A stretch of 64,000 bases of DNA from Streptomyces roseifaciens (GTDB lineage: Bacteria > Actinomycetota > Actinomycetes > Streptomycetales > Streptomycetaceae). The notes below the pieces were generated by a model that saw only the letters and a list, made by a program, of their open reading frames with translations, was not told where the DNA came from and did not search any database. The stretch is taken from contig NZ_LNBE01000007.1 of assembly GCF_001445655.1 (NCBI RefSeq), forward strand, positions 1 to 64,000. The letters are read 5' to 3'. A program made the position numbers and the translations under genes. Each line of letters starts with the position of its first letter. Position 1 is the stretch's first letter. This document shows, one piece after another, positions 52,049 through 61,367 of this stretch.

Positions 52049-53797
52049 ATGCCGCGCCAGCGCCCCCGTACGCTCGCCGTTCTCGCCCGGTGGGCCGCCG
52101 GGCACCACGGCCCCGTGCCCGCCCAGCGGTTCCGCCGCGGCGAAGGGTGGGCGGAGCTCACCTACGACGCCTTGTGGGCCGCCGTGGAGGAGACCGGGCG
52201 CGGTCTGATGGCCCTCGGGGTGCGCCCCGGGGACCGTGTCGCCGTGCTCTCCGAGACCAGTCCGGCATGGACCCGTACCCACTTCGGCGCGCTGGCCGCC
52301 GGCGCCGTCGTGGTGCCCGTCTACCCGACGGCGGGCGACGAGGAACTGACCTGGGTGCTGGCCGACTCGGGGGCCTCCGTGGCCGTGTGCGGGAACGCGG
52401 ACCTGGCGGCGCGCGTGACGGCCGTCCGCGGCAAGCTGCCGGAACTGCGGCACGTGGTGCTGATGGACGACCCGCTGCCCCACGGCGAGGTGCCCGCGGC
52501 GGAACTCCTCGCCCGGAGCGCGGCCGTCACCCCGGCCGACCTGTGCGCCGTCGTCTACACCTCCGGCACCACCGGCCCGCCCAAGGGCTGTTGTCTCACG
52601 CACGGCAACTTCACGGCCGTCGACGACGCCTCCGCCGACCTCGTCGGGGGCGGGCCCGGCGACGTCACGTACCTCTACCTGCCCCTCGCGCACCTCCTCG
52701 CCCAGCTGATCCAGCTGTCGGTGTTCGTCCGCGGCGGCACCCTGTGCTACTTCGGCGGGCGGATCGAGGACGTCGTCGCCGAGCTGGCCGAGGTGCGGCC
52801 CACGCACCTGCCGTCCGTACCGCGCCTGTTCGAGAAGGTGCACGCGACGGTGGTGTCGCTGGCCGAGGCCTCGGGGCCGGACGGCCGGGCCCGCCTTGAG
52901 GCGGCGGTGCGGACCGGGCTGGAGGCCGCCGGCGTGCGCGCGCGGGGCGAGGAGCCGGCGGGTGAACTGCTCGCGGCCTGGCGGGCGGCGGACGAGAGCG
53001 TGTTCGCACGGGTCCGGGCGGCCTTCGGGGGACGGCTGAAGCTTGCCGTCACCGGAGCGGCCCCGATCGCCCCGCAGACCCTGGACTTCCTGCGCGCCTG
53101 CGGCATCGCCCTCTACGAGGGCTACGGCATGACGGAGGCCACCGGCGTGATCACCCTGAACCACCCGGGCGGGGTCCGCCCCGGGACGGTGGGCAGGCCG
53201 GTGCCCGGCGTAGAGGTGCGGATCGCGGAGGACGGCGAGGTGCTGGCCCGCGGCCCGGGGGTCTTCGCGGGCTACCGCAACGCCCCGGCCGCGACCGCCG
53301 GGATGCGGGATACGGAGGGCTGGCTGCACACGGGGGACCTCGGCGCGCTCGACGCGGACGGCTATCTCACGATCACCGGCCGGAAGAAGGACCTGATCAT
53401 CACGTCGGGCGGCAAGAACCTCGCGCCGTCGCCGGTCGAGTTCGCCGTGCAGCAGTCCCGTTGGGTCTCCCGCGCCGTGCTGATCGGCGACCGCCGCCCC
53501 TATCCGGTGGCGCTGCTCACGCTGGACGCGGAGGAGGTCGGGGCCTGGGCGGCGCGCGAGGGCGTGGACCTCGGCGGCCGGCCGGCCCGGCACCCGGCGG
53601 TGCGGGCGCTGTGCGCGGAGGCGGTGGAGGCGGCGAACGCAACGGCGTCCCGGCCGGCCCGGATTCGGGCCTTCGGGATTCTTGACGGAGATTTCACAGT
53701 GGCGGACGGGACGCTGACGCCGACCCTCAAAGTCCGGCGGTCCGTGATCGCCGAACGCTATGCGATCGAAATCAATGCGTTGTACGACAGAAAGTGA
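52049..53797 (+). CDS. Long-chain fatty acid-CoA ligase (AMP-binding), second paralogue
   Basis: A 582-residue adenylate-forming enzyme. VVYTSGTTGPPKGCCLTHGN is the P-loop near residue 175, YEGYGMTEATGV follows, and HTGDLGALDADGYLTITGRK is the adenylate motif, with GTLTPTLKVRRSVI holding the C-terminal lysine. ATG 52049 has GGAGGAAG immediately upstream. It is shorter at the N-terminus than the paralogue at 47543. It is divergent from the AraC regulator, which probably regulates it. Confidence 0.92.
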   Translation: MPRQRPRTLAVLARWAAGHHGPVPAQRFRRGEGWAELTYDALWAAVEETGRGLMALGVRPGDRVAVLSETSPAWTRTHFGALAAGAVVVPVYPTAGDEELTWVLADSGASVAVCGNADLAARVTAVRGKLPELRHVVLMDDPLPHGEVPAAELLARSAAVTPADLCAVVYTSGTTGPPKGCCLTHGNFTAVDDASADLVGGGPGDVTYLYLPLAHLLAQLIQLSVFVRGGTLCYFGGRIEDVVAELAEVRPTHLPSVPRLFEKVHATVVSLAEASGPDGRARLEAAVRTGLEAAGVRARGEEPAGELLAAWRAADESVFARVRAAFGGRLKLAVTGAAPIAPQTLDFLRACGIALYEGYGMTEATGVITLNHPGGVRPGTVGRPVPGVEVRIAEDGEVLARGPGVFAGYRNAPAATAGMRDTEGWLHTGDLGALDADGYLTITGRKKDLIITSGGKNLAPSPVEFAVQQSRWVSRAVLIGDRRPYPVALLTLDAEEVGAWAAREGVDLGGRPARHPAVRALCAEAVEAANATASRPARIRAFGILDGDFTVADGTLTPTLKVRRSVIAERYAIEINALYDRK

Positions 53798-53862
53798 AAG
53801 AAACTGGTCAACAAGAAGTCGCTAAGGGAGGGTTAACGATCAGCGACGGGTAGGGGAAAGGC

Positions 53863-53902
53863 AGGAGCCCCGCCCCTCCGCCGAAGCGGAGGAGCAGGGC
53901 TC
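53863..53902 (-). terminator. Terminator of the cold-shock gene
   Basis: GGAGCCC...CTCCGC (53863-53880) pairs with GCGGAG...GGGCTCC (53885-53902) around a CGAA tetraloop, with two small internal mismatches. It lies 59 nt beyond the cold-shock stop codon on the minus strand. Confidence 0.7.
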
Positions 53903-53961
53903 CTTGGGTACAGCGCGTCGACCGCGATCGGTCGAGCCGTCGCACCGGAGGGATCCGAGGA

Positions 53962-54165
53962 TCAGACCGGGGTGACGTTCTCCGCCTGCGGGCCCTTCGG
54001 GCCCTGCGTGACGTCAAAGTTGACCTGCTGGTTCTCCTCGAGGGAGCGGAAGCCAGAGGCGTTGATCGCGGAGTAGTGGACGAAGACGTCGGGGCCCCCG
54101 CCGTCCTGGGCGATGAAGCCAAAGCCCTTTTCAGCGTTGAACCACTTCACGGTTCCGGTAGCCAT
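53962..54165 (-). CDS. Cold-shock protein (CspA family)
   Basis: A 67-residue single-stranded nucleic-acid chaperone made of one OB fold. RNP1 is KGFGFI in [16 protein letters not shown] and RNP2 is [31 protein letters not shown] completes the family pattern. ATG 54165 follows a good AAGGAGG site. A leader of roughly 100 nt precedes it, with a promoter-like pair and a 9-bp hairpin (54232-54259), as is usual for autoregulated cold-shock genes. Confidence 0.97.
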   Translation of the reverse strand: MATGTVKWFNAEKGFGFIAQDGGGPDVFVHYSAINASGFRSLEENQQVNFDVTQGPKGPQAENVTPV

Positions 54166-54231
54166 AAAGCCCTCCTTGGGCCCAAAGGGTTGCCCTGCTC
54201 CAGAACCTGCGAGAAGTCTGAAAACTACAAA

Positions 54232-54287
54232 AGCCTGCGGGTCACATGCTCCGCAGGCTCTGTACTGCAAGGGAAACCAAACTGCAA
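54232..54287 (-). promoter_or_regulatory. Promoter and leader hairpin of the cold-shock gene
   Basis: On the minus strand TTGCAG (54287-54282) and TACAGA (54264-54259) are spaced 17 nt. A 9-bp stem (54259-54251 with 54240-54232) follows at once and is trailed by TTTTGTAGTTTT. If transcription starts near 54252 the stem is cut, so either the hairpin acts at the DNA level or an upstream promoter also exists. Confidence 0.5.
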
Positions 54288-54441
54288 CTTGCGGCGAGCC
54301 TAGCACGCGAGGGTTCTCGCGCGGAAGGAGTTGAAGATCACGCTGTCGGATGGTTTTCCCGGTGTTCCTGACGGAAAAGATCCCCAGTCGGGCACCGCCC
54401 GGGCGCACCCCGCCCCCGCCGTCCCGGCCGCCCGGGGCTAG

Positions 54442-55365
<924 letters not shown>

Positions 55366-55389
55366 TGGAACAAGCAGTCAGCCTGGAGG

Positions 55390-56502
55390 CTACGGGGCGA
55401 CGGGGCCCACCATGTGCTCACTGATCCACTGCATGCTGCCCGCGTTCATGCCCTCGATGTAGGTCTTGGCGTTGTGCCGACCGCCCTCGATCTTCTGCAG
55501 GCGCGTGTGGACCGGGCCCTTGTTGCCGTAGGTCGCGATGAACTTGTCCACGTGCGGGATGACGCTGGCCTCCTTCGTCCCGTACTGGAACGCGAGGTAG
55601 ACGTCGGTCCCGGGCTTGTTCGCGGCGATCAGGTTCTTCGCGAGGACCTCGGGGTTGTTCTCGGCCTTCTCCTTCTCGTGGCCCTTCCACAGCGGGGAGT
55701 CCGGGACGATGTCCGGGCCGGAGGCGATCACGGCCTTGAACTTGTCCGGGTGCTTCAGGACGGCCTTCAGGCCGGAGAAGGCGCCGGAGGAGGAGCCCAT
55801 GAACGCCCAGCCGTCGCGCGACTTCACCGTGCGGAAGTTGGCCTTCACCAGGTCCGGGACGTCCTCGGTCAGCCAGGTGCCCATCTTGGGCTGGCCCGGG
55901 ATGTCACTGCCGTCCCAGTAGAGGCCGCCGTCGTCCGGCTTCGGGTTGAGGACCGGCATGGCCAGGATGAACGGCTTGCCCTTGCCCTCGTTGTACCACT
56001 TGGTGACCGACGACTCGAGGTGCAGGCCTCCGTCGTCCATCCAGTAGTTGTTCGGGAAGCCGGGGCCGCCGGGGAGCGCGATGAGGACCGGGAAGCCGTG
56101 GTCCTTGAACTTCGGGTCGTTGTACGCCTTGGGCGCCCAGACCCACACCTTGCCCTTGAAGCCGGACTTCTTGCCGTCCAGGGTCGTCACGGCGACCTGG
56201 GTGCCGTCCGACAGGGTGCTGGTGTTCTTGAACTCGGCCTTGGGGCCCGTCGGCATCAGGACCTTGGAGTCCGCCTTCTGCGGGCCGTTGGCGCCGCCCG
56301 CCTGGCCGCCGCCGGGCTGGTCCTGGCCGAAGCTGACCGGCTTGCCCTTGTCCGAGAACGGCCCGAACTTGAAGTAGTTCATGATGCCGGCGGCTATCAG
56401 GCCGACCACGGCTATGGACGCCACGATGATCGTCCATCGTTTGGCGCGGGATGCGCGGCGGTGGCCCTGGGACTGGTAGGCCCCATCTTGCGAGTACGTC
56501 AT
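55390..56502 (-). CDS. Membrane-anchored esterase, alpha/beta hydrolase (esterase D / antigen-85-like fold)
   Basis: A 370-residue protein with a short cytosolic N-terminus, one transmembrane anchor (WTIIVASIAVVGLIAAGIM, residues about 23-41) and an extracytoplasmic hydrolase. The nucleophile motif is GSSSGAFSGLKAVL, and the likely histidine is in EGGRHNAKTY. It resembles the putative esterase family that includes mycobacterial antigen 85 and enterochelin esterases, but mycolyl transfer is not implied in Streptomyces. ATG 56502. It is divergent from the Ser/Thr kinase gene across 163 bp. Confidence 0.85.
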   Translation of the reverse strand: MTYSQDGAYQSQGHRRASRAKRWTIIVASIAVVGLIAAGIMNYFKFGPFSDKGKPVSFGQDQPGGGQAGGANGPQKADSKVLMPTGPKAEFKNTSTLSDGTQVAVTTLDGKKSGFKGKVWVWAPKAYNDPKFKDHGFPVLIALPGGPGFPNNYWMDDGGLHLESSVTKWYNEGKGKPFILAMPVLNPKPDDGGLYWDGSDIPGQPKMGTWLTEDVPDLVKANFRTVKSRDGWAFMGSSSGAFSGLKAVLKHPDKFKAVIASGPDIVPDSPLWKGHEKEKAENNPEVLAKNLIAANKPGTDVYLAFQYGTKEASVIPHVDKFIATYGNKGPVHTRLQKIEGGRHNAKTYIEGMNAGSMQWISEHMVGPVAP

Positions 56503-56665
56503 CGCGTCGCTCCGGACGTTGCTGCTGCCCCGAAGGACATGACGGTTTGTTCCGTCCTGGTGGATGGGGAAACCGCCCTGGGGGGTTCCTGGGACACCCC
56601 GTGAATTGAGTCATAGGCCGAAAAACCGGGGCCCCAGGCCCCCGCCGGGGGAGGCGAAAGGCCCG

Positions 56666-58219
56666 ATGGAACCCTTGCTGCCGGAAGATCCGCAGGTCAT
56701 CGGTGTGTACCGGCTGCTGGGCCGGCTGGGGGCGGGCGGCATGGGCCGCGTGTACCTGGGTCGCAGTGCCGGCGGCCGGACCGTCGCGGTCAAGGCCGTT
56801 CATCCCCATTTTGCCCTGGATGAGCAGTTTCGCGCGCGCTTTCGGCGCGAGGTCGAGGCCGCACGCAGCGTGGGCGGGTCGTGGACGGCTCCCGTGCTGG
56901 ACGCGGACCCGGACGCCGCCGTGCCCTGGGTGGCGACCGGCTACGTGGCCGGCCCGTCCCTCACCGAGGCCGTCCTGGCCGGCGGCCCCCAGCCCGAGCG
57001 GACGGTGCGGGCCCTCGGCGCGGGGCTCGCGGAGGCCCTGGCGGCCGTCCACGCGCTCGGCCTCGTCCACCGCGACGTCAAGCCGTCCAACGTGCTGCTC
57101 ACCCTCGACGGGCCCCGGCTGATCGACTTCGGCATCGCCCGGGCCACGGACGGCACGGCGTCGCTGACCGCCACGGGCGTCTCGGTCGGCTCACCCGGCT
57201 ACATGGCCCCGGAACAGATCCTCGGCCACGGGGTGACGGGTGCGGCGGACGTCTTCTCGCTGGGGGCCGTGCTCGCCTACGCGGCCACGGGCGAGGCGCC
57301 CTTCGCCGGGGACGGCGCGGCGGTGCTGCTCTACAAGGTCGTCCACGAGGCGCCGGTCCTCGGCCCGGGCCTCACCGGGGACCTGCGCTCCCTGGCCGGT
57401 GAATGTCTGGCCAAGGATCCGGTGGCCCGCCCGGCCCCGGAGGAGGTCGCCCGCCGGCTGGCCCCGGACGGCGCCGGTGCCCTGGTGGGCGCGGGCTGGC
57501 TGCCCGGGCCCGTGGTGGAGCGCGTGAGCCGGCGCGCGGTGGAGCTGCTGGACCTGGAAGGGGGCGCGCCCACGGCCCTGGACGCGGGCCCGCTCCGGGC
57601 GGGCGCCGCCCCGCCTCCCACCGGCGCCGCGTCCCCGGCGGACGCCGTGCCGCTCCCGTGGGGTGCCGGGCAGCCGCCCGCGGCGGAGGCCGCGGAGCCC
57701 GCCCGGAGAGCCGGAGAGGGACGGCGCAGAACGAGGGCCGTGCTCGTCGCGGTCGGTGCGCTCCTGGTCGCGGCGGCCGTCGCCGCGATCCTCGGCTCCG
57801 GCCTCCTGCGGGGCGGGGGCGGCGACAAGGGCGGGACCGGCGGCACCGGAGGCGGCCGGGCGAAGTCCGTACCCGAGCAGTTCCTCGGCACCTGGACCGG
57901 GCAGGTCGTCCAGAGCGACGGCACCCCCAACGGGACGATGACCGCCGTCATCGCCGACGGCGCCCCCGGCACCTACGTCGTCCGCACCACCTACTCCGCG
58001 CTCAACGTCCTGGAGTGCCACAGCAAGGGCAAGCTGCTCACCGCCGTCCCCACCCGGCTCACCCTGGAGGAGGCCACCGACGGCACGCCGTCGCTCGGGT
58101 GCACGGGCGAGACCGCGCGGATCACGTTCTCCCTGGCCGCCGACGGCAAGCTCATGTACACGTCCGAGGACACCAAGGGCGGCAGCCCCCATGCAACCCT
58201 CACCCGCCGGGAGGGATGA
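56666..58219 (+). CDS. Membrane Ser/Thr protein kinase (PknB type) with small extracellular domain
   Basis: A 517-residue Hanks-type kinase. The Gly loop is GRLGAGGMGRVYLG, the ATP lysine is in TVAVKAVH, the catalytic loop is LVHRDVKPSNVLL, DFGIARATDG is the Mg loop and GSPGYMAPEQ the end of the activation segment. A Pro/Ala-rich linker leads to a transmembrane helix near residues 358-380 (AVLVAVGALLVAAAVAAIL). About 110 extracellular residues with two cysteines (LECHSK and LGCTGE) follow, with no PASTA repeats. ATG 56666 begins MEPLLPEDP. It lies between mqnA and mqnC. Confidence 0.93.
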   Translation: MEPLLPEDPQVIGVYRLLGRLGAGGMGRVYLGRSAGGRTVAVKAVHPHFALDEQFRARFRREVEAARSVGGSWTAPVLDADPDAAVPWVATGYVAGPSLTEAVLAGGPQPERTVRALGAGLAEALAAVHALGLVHRDVKPSNVLLTLDGPRLIDFGIARATDGTASLTATGVSVGSPGYMAPEQILGHGVTGAADVFSLGAVLAYAATGEAPFAGDGAAVLLYKVVHEAPVLGPGLTGDLRSLAGECLAKDPVARPAPEEVARRLAPDGAGALVGAGWLPGPVVERVSRRAVELLDLEGGAPTALDAGPLRAGAAPPPTGAASPADAVPLPWGAGQPPAAEAAEPARRAGEGRRRTRAVLVAVGALLVAAAVAAILGSGLLRGGGGDKGGTGGTGGGRAKSVPEQFLGTWTGQVVQSDGTPNGTMTAVIADGAPGTYVVRTTYSALNVLECHSKGKLLTAVPTRLTLEEATDGTPSLGCTGETARITFSLAADGKLMYTSEDTKGGSPHATLTRREG

Positions 58220-58271
58220 GGGCTGGCGTAGGCTGGCGGTCGTGTCAAACCCCCTCCGAAGGGACGCCCCG

Positions 58272-59483
58272 GTGAGCGAGAAGGCCGACCTCACGACCAT
58301 TGATGTCACAGCCGTCCTCGACCGCGCCGCCGCCGGTGGCCGCATCACTCCCGAGGAGGCGCTGGAGCTCTACCGCTCCGCGCCGCTGCACGCGCTCGGC
58401 GCGGCGGCCGACGCGGCCCGCCGCAAGCGCTACGCGGGCACCGAGCACATCGCGACGTACATCATCGAGCGCAACATCAACTACACGAACTCGTGCGTCA
58501 CCGCGTGCAAGTTCTGCGCCTTCTACGCCCCGCCGAAGAGCGACAAGGTCTGGACGCGCCCCCTCGACGACATCCTGCGCCGCTGCGCGGAGACCGTGGA
58601 GCTCGGCGGCACGCAGATCATGTTCCAGGGCGGCCACCACCCGGACTACGGCGTGGAGTACTACGAGGAGCACTTCTCCGCCATCAAGAAGGAGTTCCCG
58701 CAGCTGGTGATCCACTCCCTCGGCGCGTCCGAGGTGGAGCACATGGCGCGGATCTCCGGGGTGAGCGCGGAGGAGGCCATCCGCCGCATCCACGCCGCCG
58801 GCCTGGACTCCTTCGCGGGCGCCGGCGCCGAACTCCTGCCCGCCCGGCCCCGCAAGGCCATCGCGCCGCTGAAGGAGTCCGGCGAGCGCTGGCTGGAGAT
58901 CATGGAGCTTGCCCACACCCTGGGCGTCGAGTCGACCTCCACCATGCTGATGGGCACCGGCGAGACCAACGCCGAGCGGATCGAGCACATCCGGATGATC
59001 CGTGACGTGCAGGACCGCACGGGCGGCTTCCGCGCCTTCATCCCGTACACCTACCAGCCGCAGAACAACGTGCTGAAGGGCCGTACGCAGGCGACCGTCT
59101 TCGAGTACCTGCGGATGATCGCCATCGCGCGGCTGTTCCTCGACAACGTCGCCCACATCCAGGGCTCCTGGCTGACCGTCGGCAAGGAGGCGGGCCAGCT
59201 CTCGCTGCACTACGGCGCGGACGACCTGGGCTCGGTGATGCTGGAGGAGAACGTCGTCTCCTCCGCCGGTGCCAAGCACCGCTCCAACCGCATGGAGCTC
59301 ATCGACCTCATCCGCAAGGCGGGCCGCGTCCCGGCGCAGCGCGCCACCACGTACGAGCACCTGCTCGTGCACGACGACCCGGCGAACGACCCGGTCGACG
59401 ACCGCGTCGTCTCGCACCTGTCGTCGACGGCGATCGAGGGCGGCACGGCCCACCCCGAGCTGAAGCTCATCGACGCGAGCTGA
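58272..59483 (+). CDS. mqnC: Cyclic dehypoxanthinyl futalosine synthase MqnC (radical SAM)
   Basis: A 403-residue radical SAM enzyme that cyclises dehypoxanthine futalosine. Cluster cysteines are Cys75, Cys79 and Cys82 in NSCVTACKFCAFYAP. IMFQGGHHPDYGVEYY, SFAGAGAELLPARPRK and FIPYTYQPQNN are specific blocks. GTG 58272 (AAGGGA at 8 nt) is preferred to GTG 58242. It follows the kinase gene by 52 nt. A small amidohydrolase-like gene follows. Confidence 0.95.
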   Translation: MSEKADLTTIDVTAVLDRAAAGGRITPEEALELYRSAPLHALGAAADAARRKRYAGTEHIATYIIERNINYTNSCVTACKFCAFYAPPKSDKVWTRPLDDILRRCAETVELGGTQIMFQGGHHPDYGVEYYEEHFSAIKKEFPQLVIHSLGASEVEHMARISGVSAEEAIRRIHAAGLDSFAGAGAELLPARPRKAIAPLKESGERWLEIMELAHTLGVESTSTMLMGTGETNAERIEHIRMIRDVQDRTGGFRAFIPYTYQPQNNVLKGRTQATVFEYLRMIAIARLFLDNVAHIQGSWLTVGKEAGQLSLHYGADDLGSVMLEENVVSSAGAKHRSNRMELIDLIRKAGRVPAQRATTYEHLLVHDDPANDPVDDRVVSHLSSTAIEGGTAHPELKLIDAS

Positions 59484-59507
59484 CACCGGACCCGTGCTGA
59501 CGATGCC

Positions 59508-60167
59508 GTGCTGACGATCCACACCGCCGGCCTGCTGCTGACCGCCGCCCCCGGCGCCGCCGCGGTGCCCGGCGGCGCGGTGGTGGTGGACGGCGACAGG
59601 ATCGCGGCGGCCGGCCCGTACGAGGACGTGGCCGCGGCCTTCCCGGGCGCGCGCGTGCGGCGCTGGCCGGGCGTGCTGACGCCCGGTCTGCGCCAGTGGC
59701 ACGCGGCGTGGCTGCTGGGGAACGCCTATTTCCCGGATCCGCGCGAGTACGACGAGCTGGGGGACCGCCCGCTCACCGGCGAGCGGCTGGCCGCGCTGGA
59801 GATGACCGAGACCCGCCGGGCGGGCAGCGTCCGGCGGGGGCTGCAGCAGATGCTGCGGCACGGCACCACGGCCGTGGCCGCGACGGGCGGCTTCCAGGAC
59901 CCGGTGGTGGCGACCGCGGTCGCCCGGTCGGGGATGAGGGTCGTACCGGCGCGCCTCGCGCAGGGGATCCCGGCCGGCGCTCCGGACCTCGATCCCCTGC
60001 GGGAGGGCCGGGACCTGCCCGGCTCCGTCGAGGCGCCTCTGACCGTAGGCGGCCCGGCCGACCTCGCCGCCTTCGACGTGCCGGACGAGGCGGCGCTCCT
60101 GGCGGCGGGCGCGGGCAGCTGCGTCGCCACCGTGCTCGCCGGGCGGCTGGTCCACCGGCGCCGCTGA
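59508..60167 (+). CDS. Degenerate amidohydrolase-like protein (imidazolonepropionase-like domain)
   Basis: A 219-residue protein that starts like an amidohydrolase ([44 protein letters not shown]) but lacks the HxH metal site: where PGLVNAHTHL is expected it reads [11 protein letters not shown]. The barrel is cut short and runs into a C-terminal [18 protein letters not shown] strand that rebuilds the small beta-sandwich. Streptomyces genomes carry this gene near mqnC, as far as I recall. A true amidohydrolase, aminodeoxyfutalosine deaminase, is needed in the same pathway, but this product is unlikely to do it alone. GTG 59508. Confidence 0.75.
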   Translation: MLTIHTAGLLLTAAPGAAAVPGGAVVVDGDRIAAAGPYEDVAAAFPGARVRRWPGVLTPGLRQWHAAWLLGNAYFPDPREYDELGDRPLTGERLAALEMTETRRAGSVRRGLQQMLRHGTTAVAATGGFQDPVVATAVARSGMRVVPARLAQGIPAGAPDLDPLREGRDLPGSVEAPLTVGGPADLAAFDVPDEAALLAAGAGSCVATVLAGRLVHRRR

Positions 60168-60537
60168 GCGGACGCCTGCGGGCGGCCGCCGGCCGGGCGC
60201 CGCACACCCGGCGTCAACGAGCCGTATGGAGGGCGTCCGCGCACGTCAGGGGCCCGTCAAGGCGGAAGATCCCGGTCCGTTCCGCGGGGCAGGATGGGCA
60301 GCGCGGGGACGGCCGCTACGGACGTCCCGCGGTGCCACTGTGGAGGGCCCTGGCAACGGTTCGTCATGCCGGGCCGCAAGGGCGCGCAACGCCGGGCGGG
60401 GGGTCCGGCGGTCCCGGGGAGCGGGGGCTCCCGGGACGTGCGCAGTCGGCACCGCAGGACGTCCGGTCCTTCCCGGGCGCGCCGTCCCCGTCCAACCCTC
60501 TGCGTCCCCTCCCGCCCCGGGGGTGAACAATGGGGTC
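60168..60537. other. Intergenic region before menG
   Basis: This 370-bp, very G/C-rich region has no convincing gene. A hairpin with 11-bp arms and one bulge lies at 60411-60437, a candidate terminator or leader structure. The menG promoter should be between it and 60538. Confidence 0.4.
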
Positions 60538-61236
60538 GTGACCCGAGCATCCCTGGACAAGCAGCCGCACGAAGTCGCCGCGATGTTCGACGACGTGGCG
60601 GCCAAATACGACCTCACCAACGACGTGCTCTCGCTCGGCCAGGCCCGTCAGTGGCGCAAGGCCGTCGCCCGGGCCGTCGACGCCCGCCCGGGGGAGAAGG
60701 TGCTGGACCTCGCGGCCGGGACGGGCACGTCCTCGCTGCCGTTCACCATGGCCGGCGCCTACGTCGTGCCGTGCGACTTCTCGGTCGGCATGCTGCGCGA
60801 GGGCAAGAAGCGCAACCCCTGGATGCCGCTGACCGCGGGCGACGCCACCCGGCTGCCCTTCGCGGACGGGGTGTTCGACGCCGTCACGATCTCCTTCGGA
60901 CTGCGCAACGTGCAGGACACCGTCGGCGCGCTGCGCGAGATGCTGCGCGTGACCCGGCCCGGCGGCCGCGTGGTGATCTGCGAGTTCTCCACGCCCACGT
61001 GGGCGCCGTTCCGCACGGTCTACAGCGAGTACCTGATGCGGGCCCTGCCGCCGGTCGCGCGGGCCGTCAGCAGCAGCCCCGACGCGTACGTCTACCTCGC
61101 CGAGTCGATCCGCGCCTGGCCCGCCCAGCCGGAGCTCGCCGCGCTGCTGCAGGAGGCGGGCTGGTCGAAGGTCGCGTGGCGCAACCTCACGGGCGGCGTC
61201 GTGGCCCTGCACCGGGGCACCAAGCTCCCGGCGTGA
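60538..61236 (+). CDS. menG: Demethylmenaquinone methyltransferase (UbiE/MenG)
   Basis: A 232-residue SAM methyltransferase that methylates the naphthoquinone ring in the last step of menaquinone synthesis. [20 protein letters not shown] is the UbiE N-terminal signature. [15 protein letters not shown] binds [15 protein letters not shown] and [14 protein letters not shown] are further family blocks, and the C-terminal [14 protein letters not shown] is typical. GTG 60538. Confidence 0.95.
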   Translation: MTRASLDKQPHEVAAMFDDVAAKYDLTNDVLSLGQARQWRKAVARAVDARPGEKVLDLAAGTGTSSLPFTMAGAYVVPCDFSVGMLREGKKRNPWMPLTAGDATRLPFADGVFDAVTISFGLRNVQDTVGALREMLRVTRPGGRVVICEFSTPTWAPFRTVYSEYLMRALPPVARAVSSSPDAYVYLAESIRAWPAQPELAALLQEAGWSKVAWRNLTGGVVALHRGTKLPA

Positions 61237-61367
61237 CGCGTCCGGAGCGGGCCGGGGCCGGGGCCGGGCCGGCGGGCTGACGGATTGTCATGGGCAGGGC
61301 GTCCGGAGTCGATACGATCAAGCCACCCCCGCCCTCCGAATGACCCGCCCGAGCTCCGGAGCGCTCC

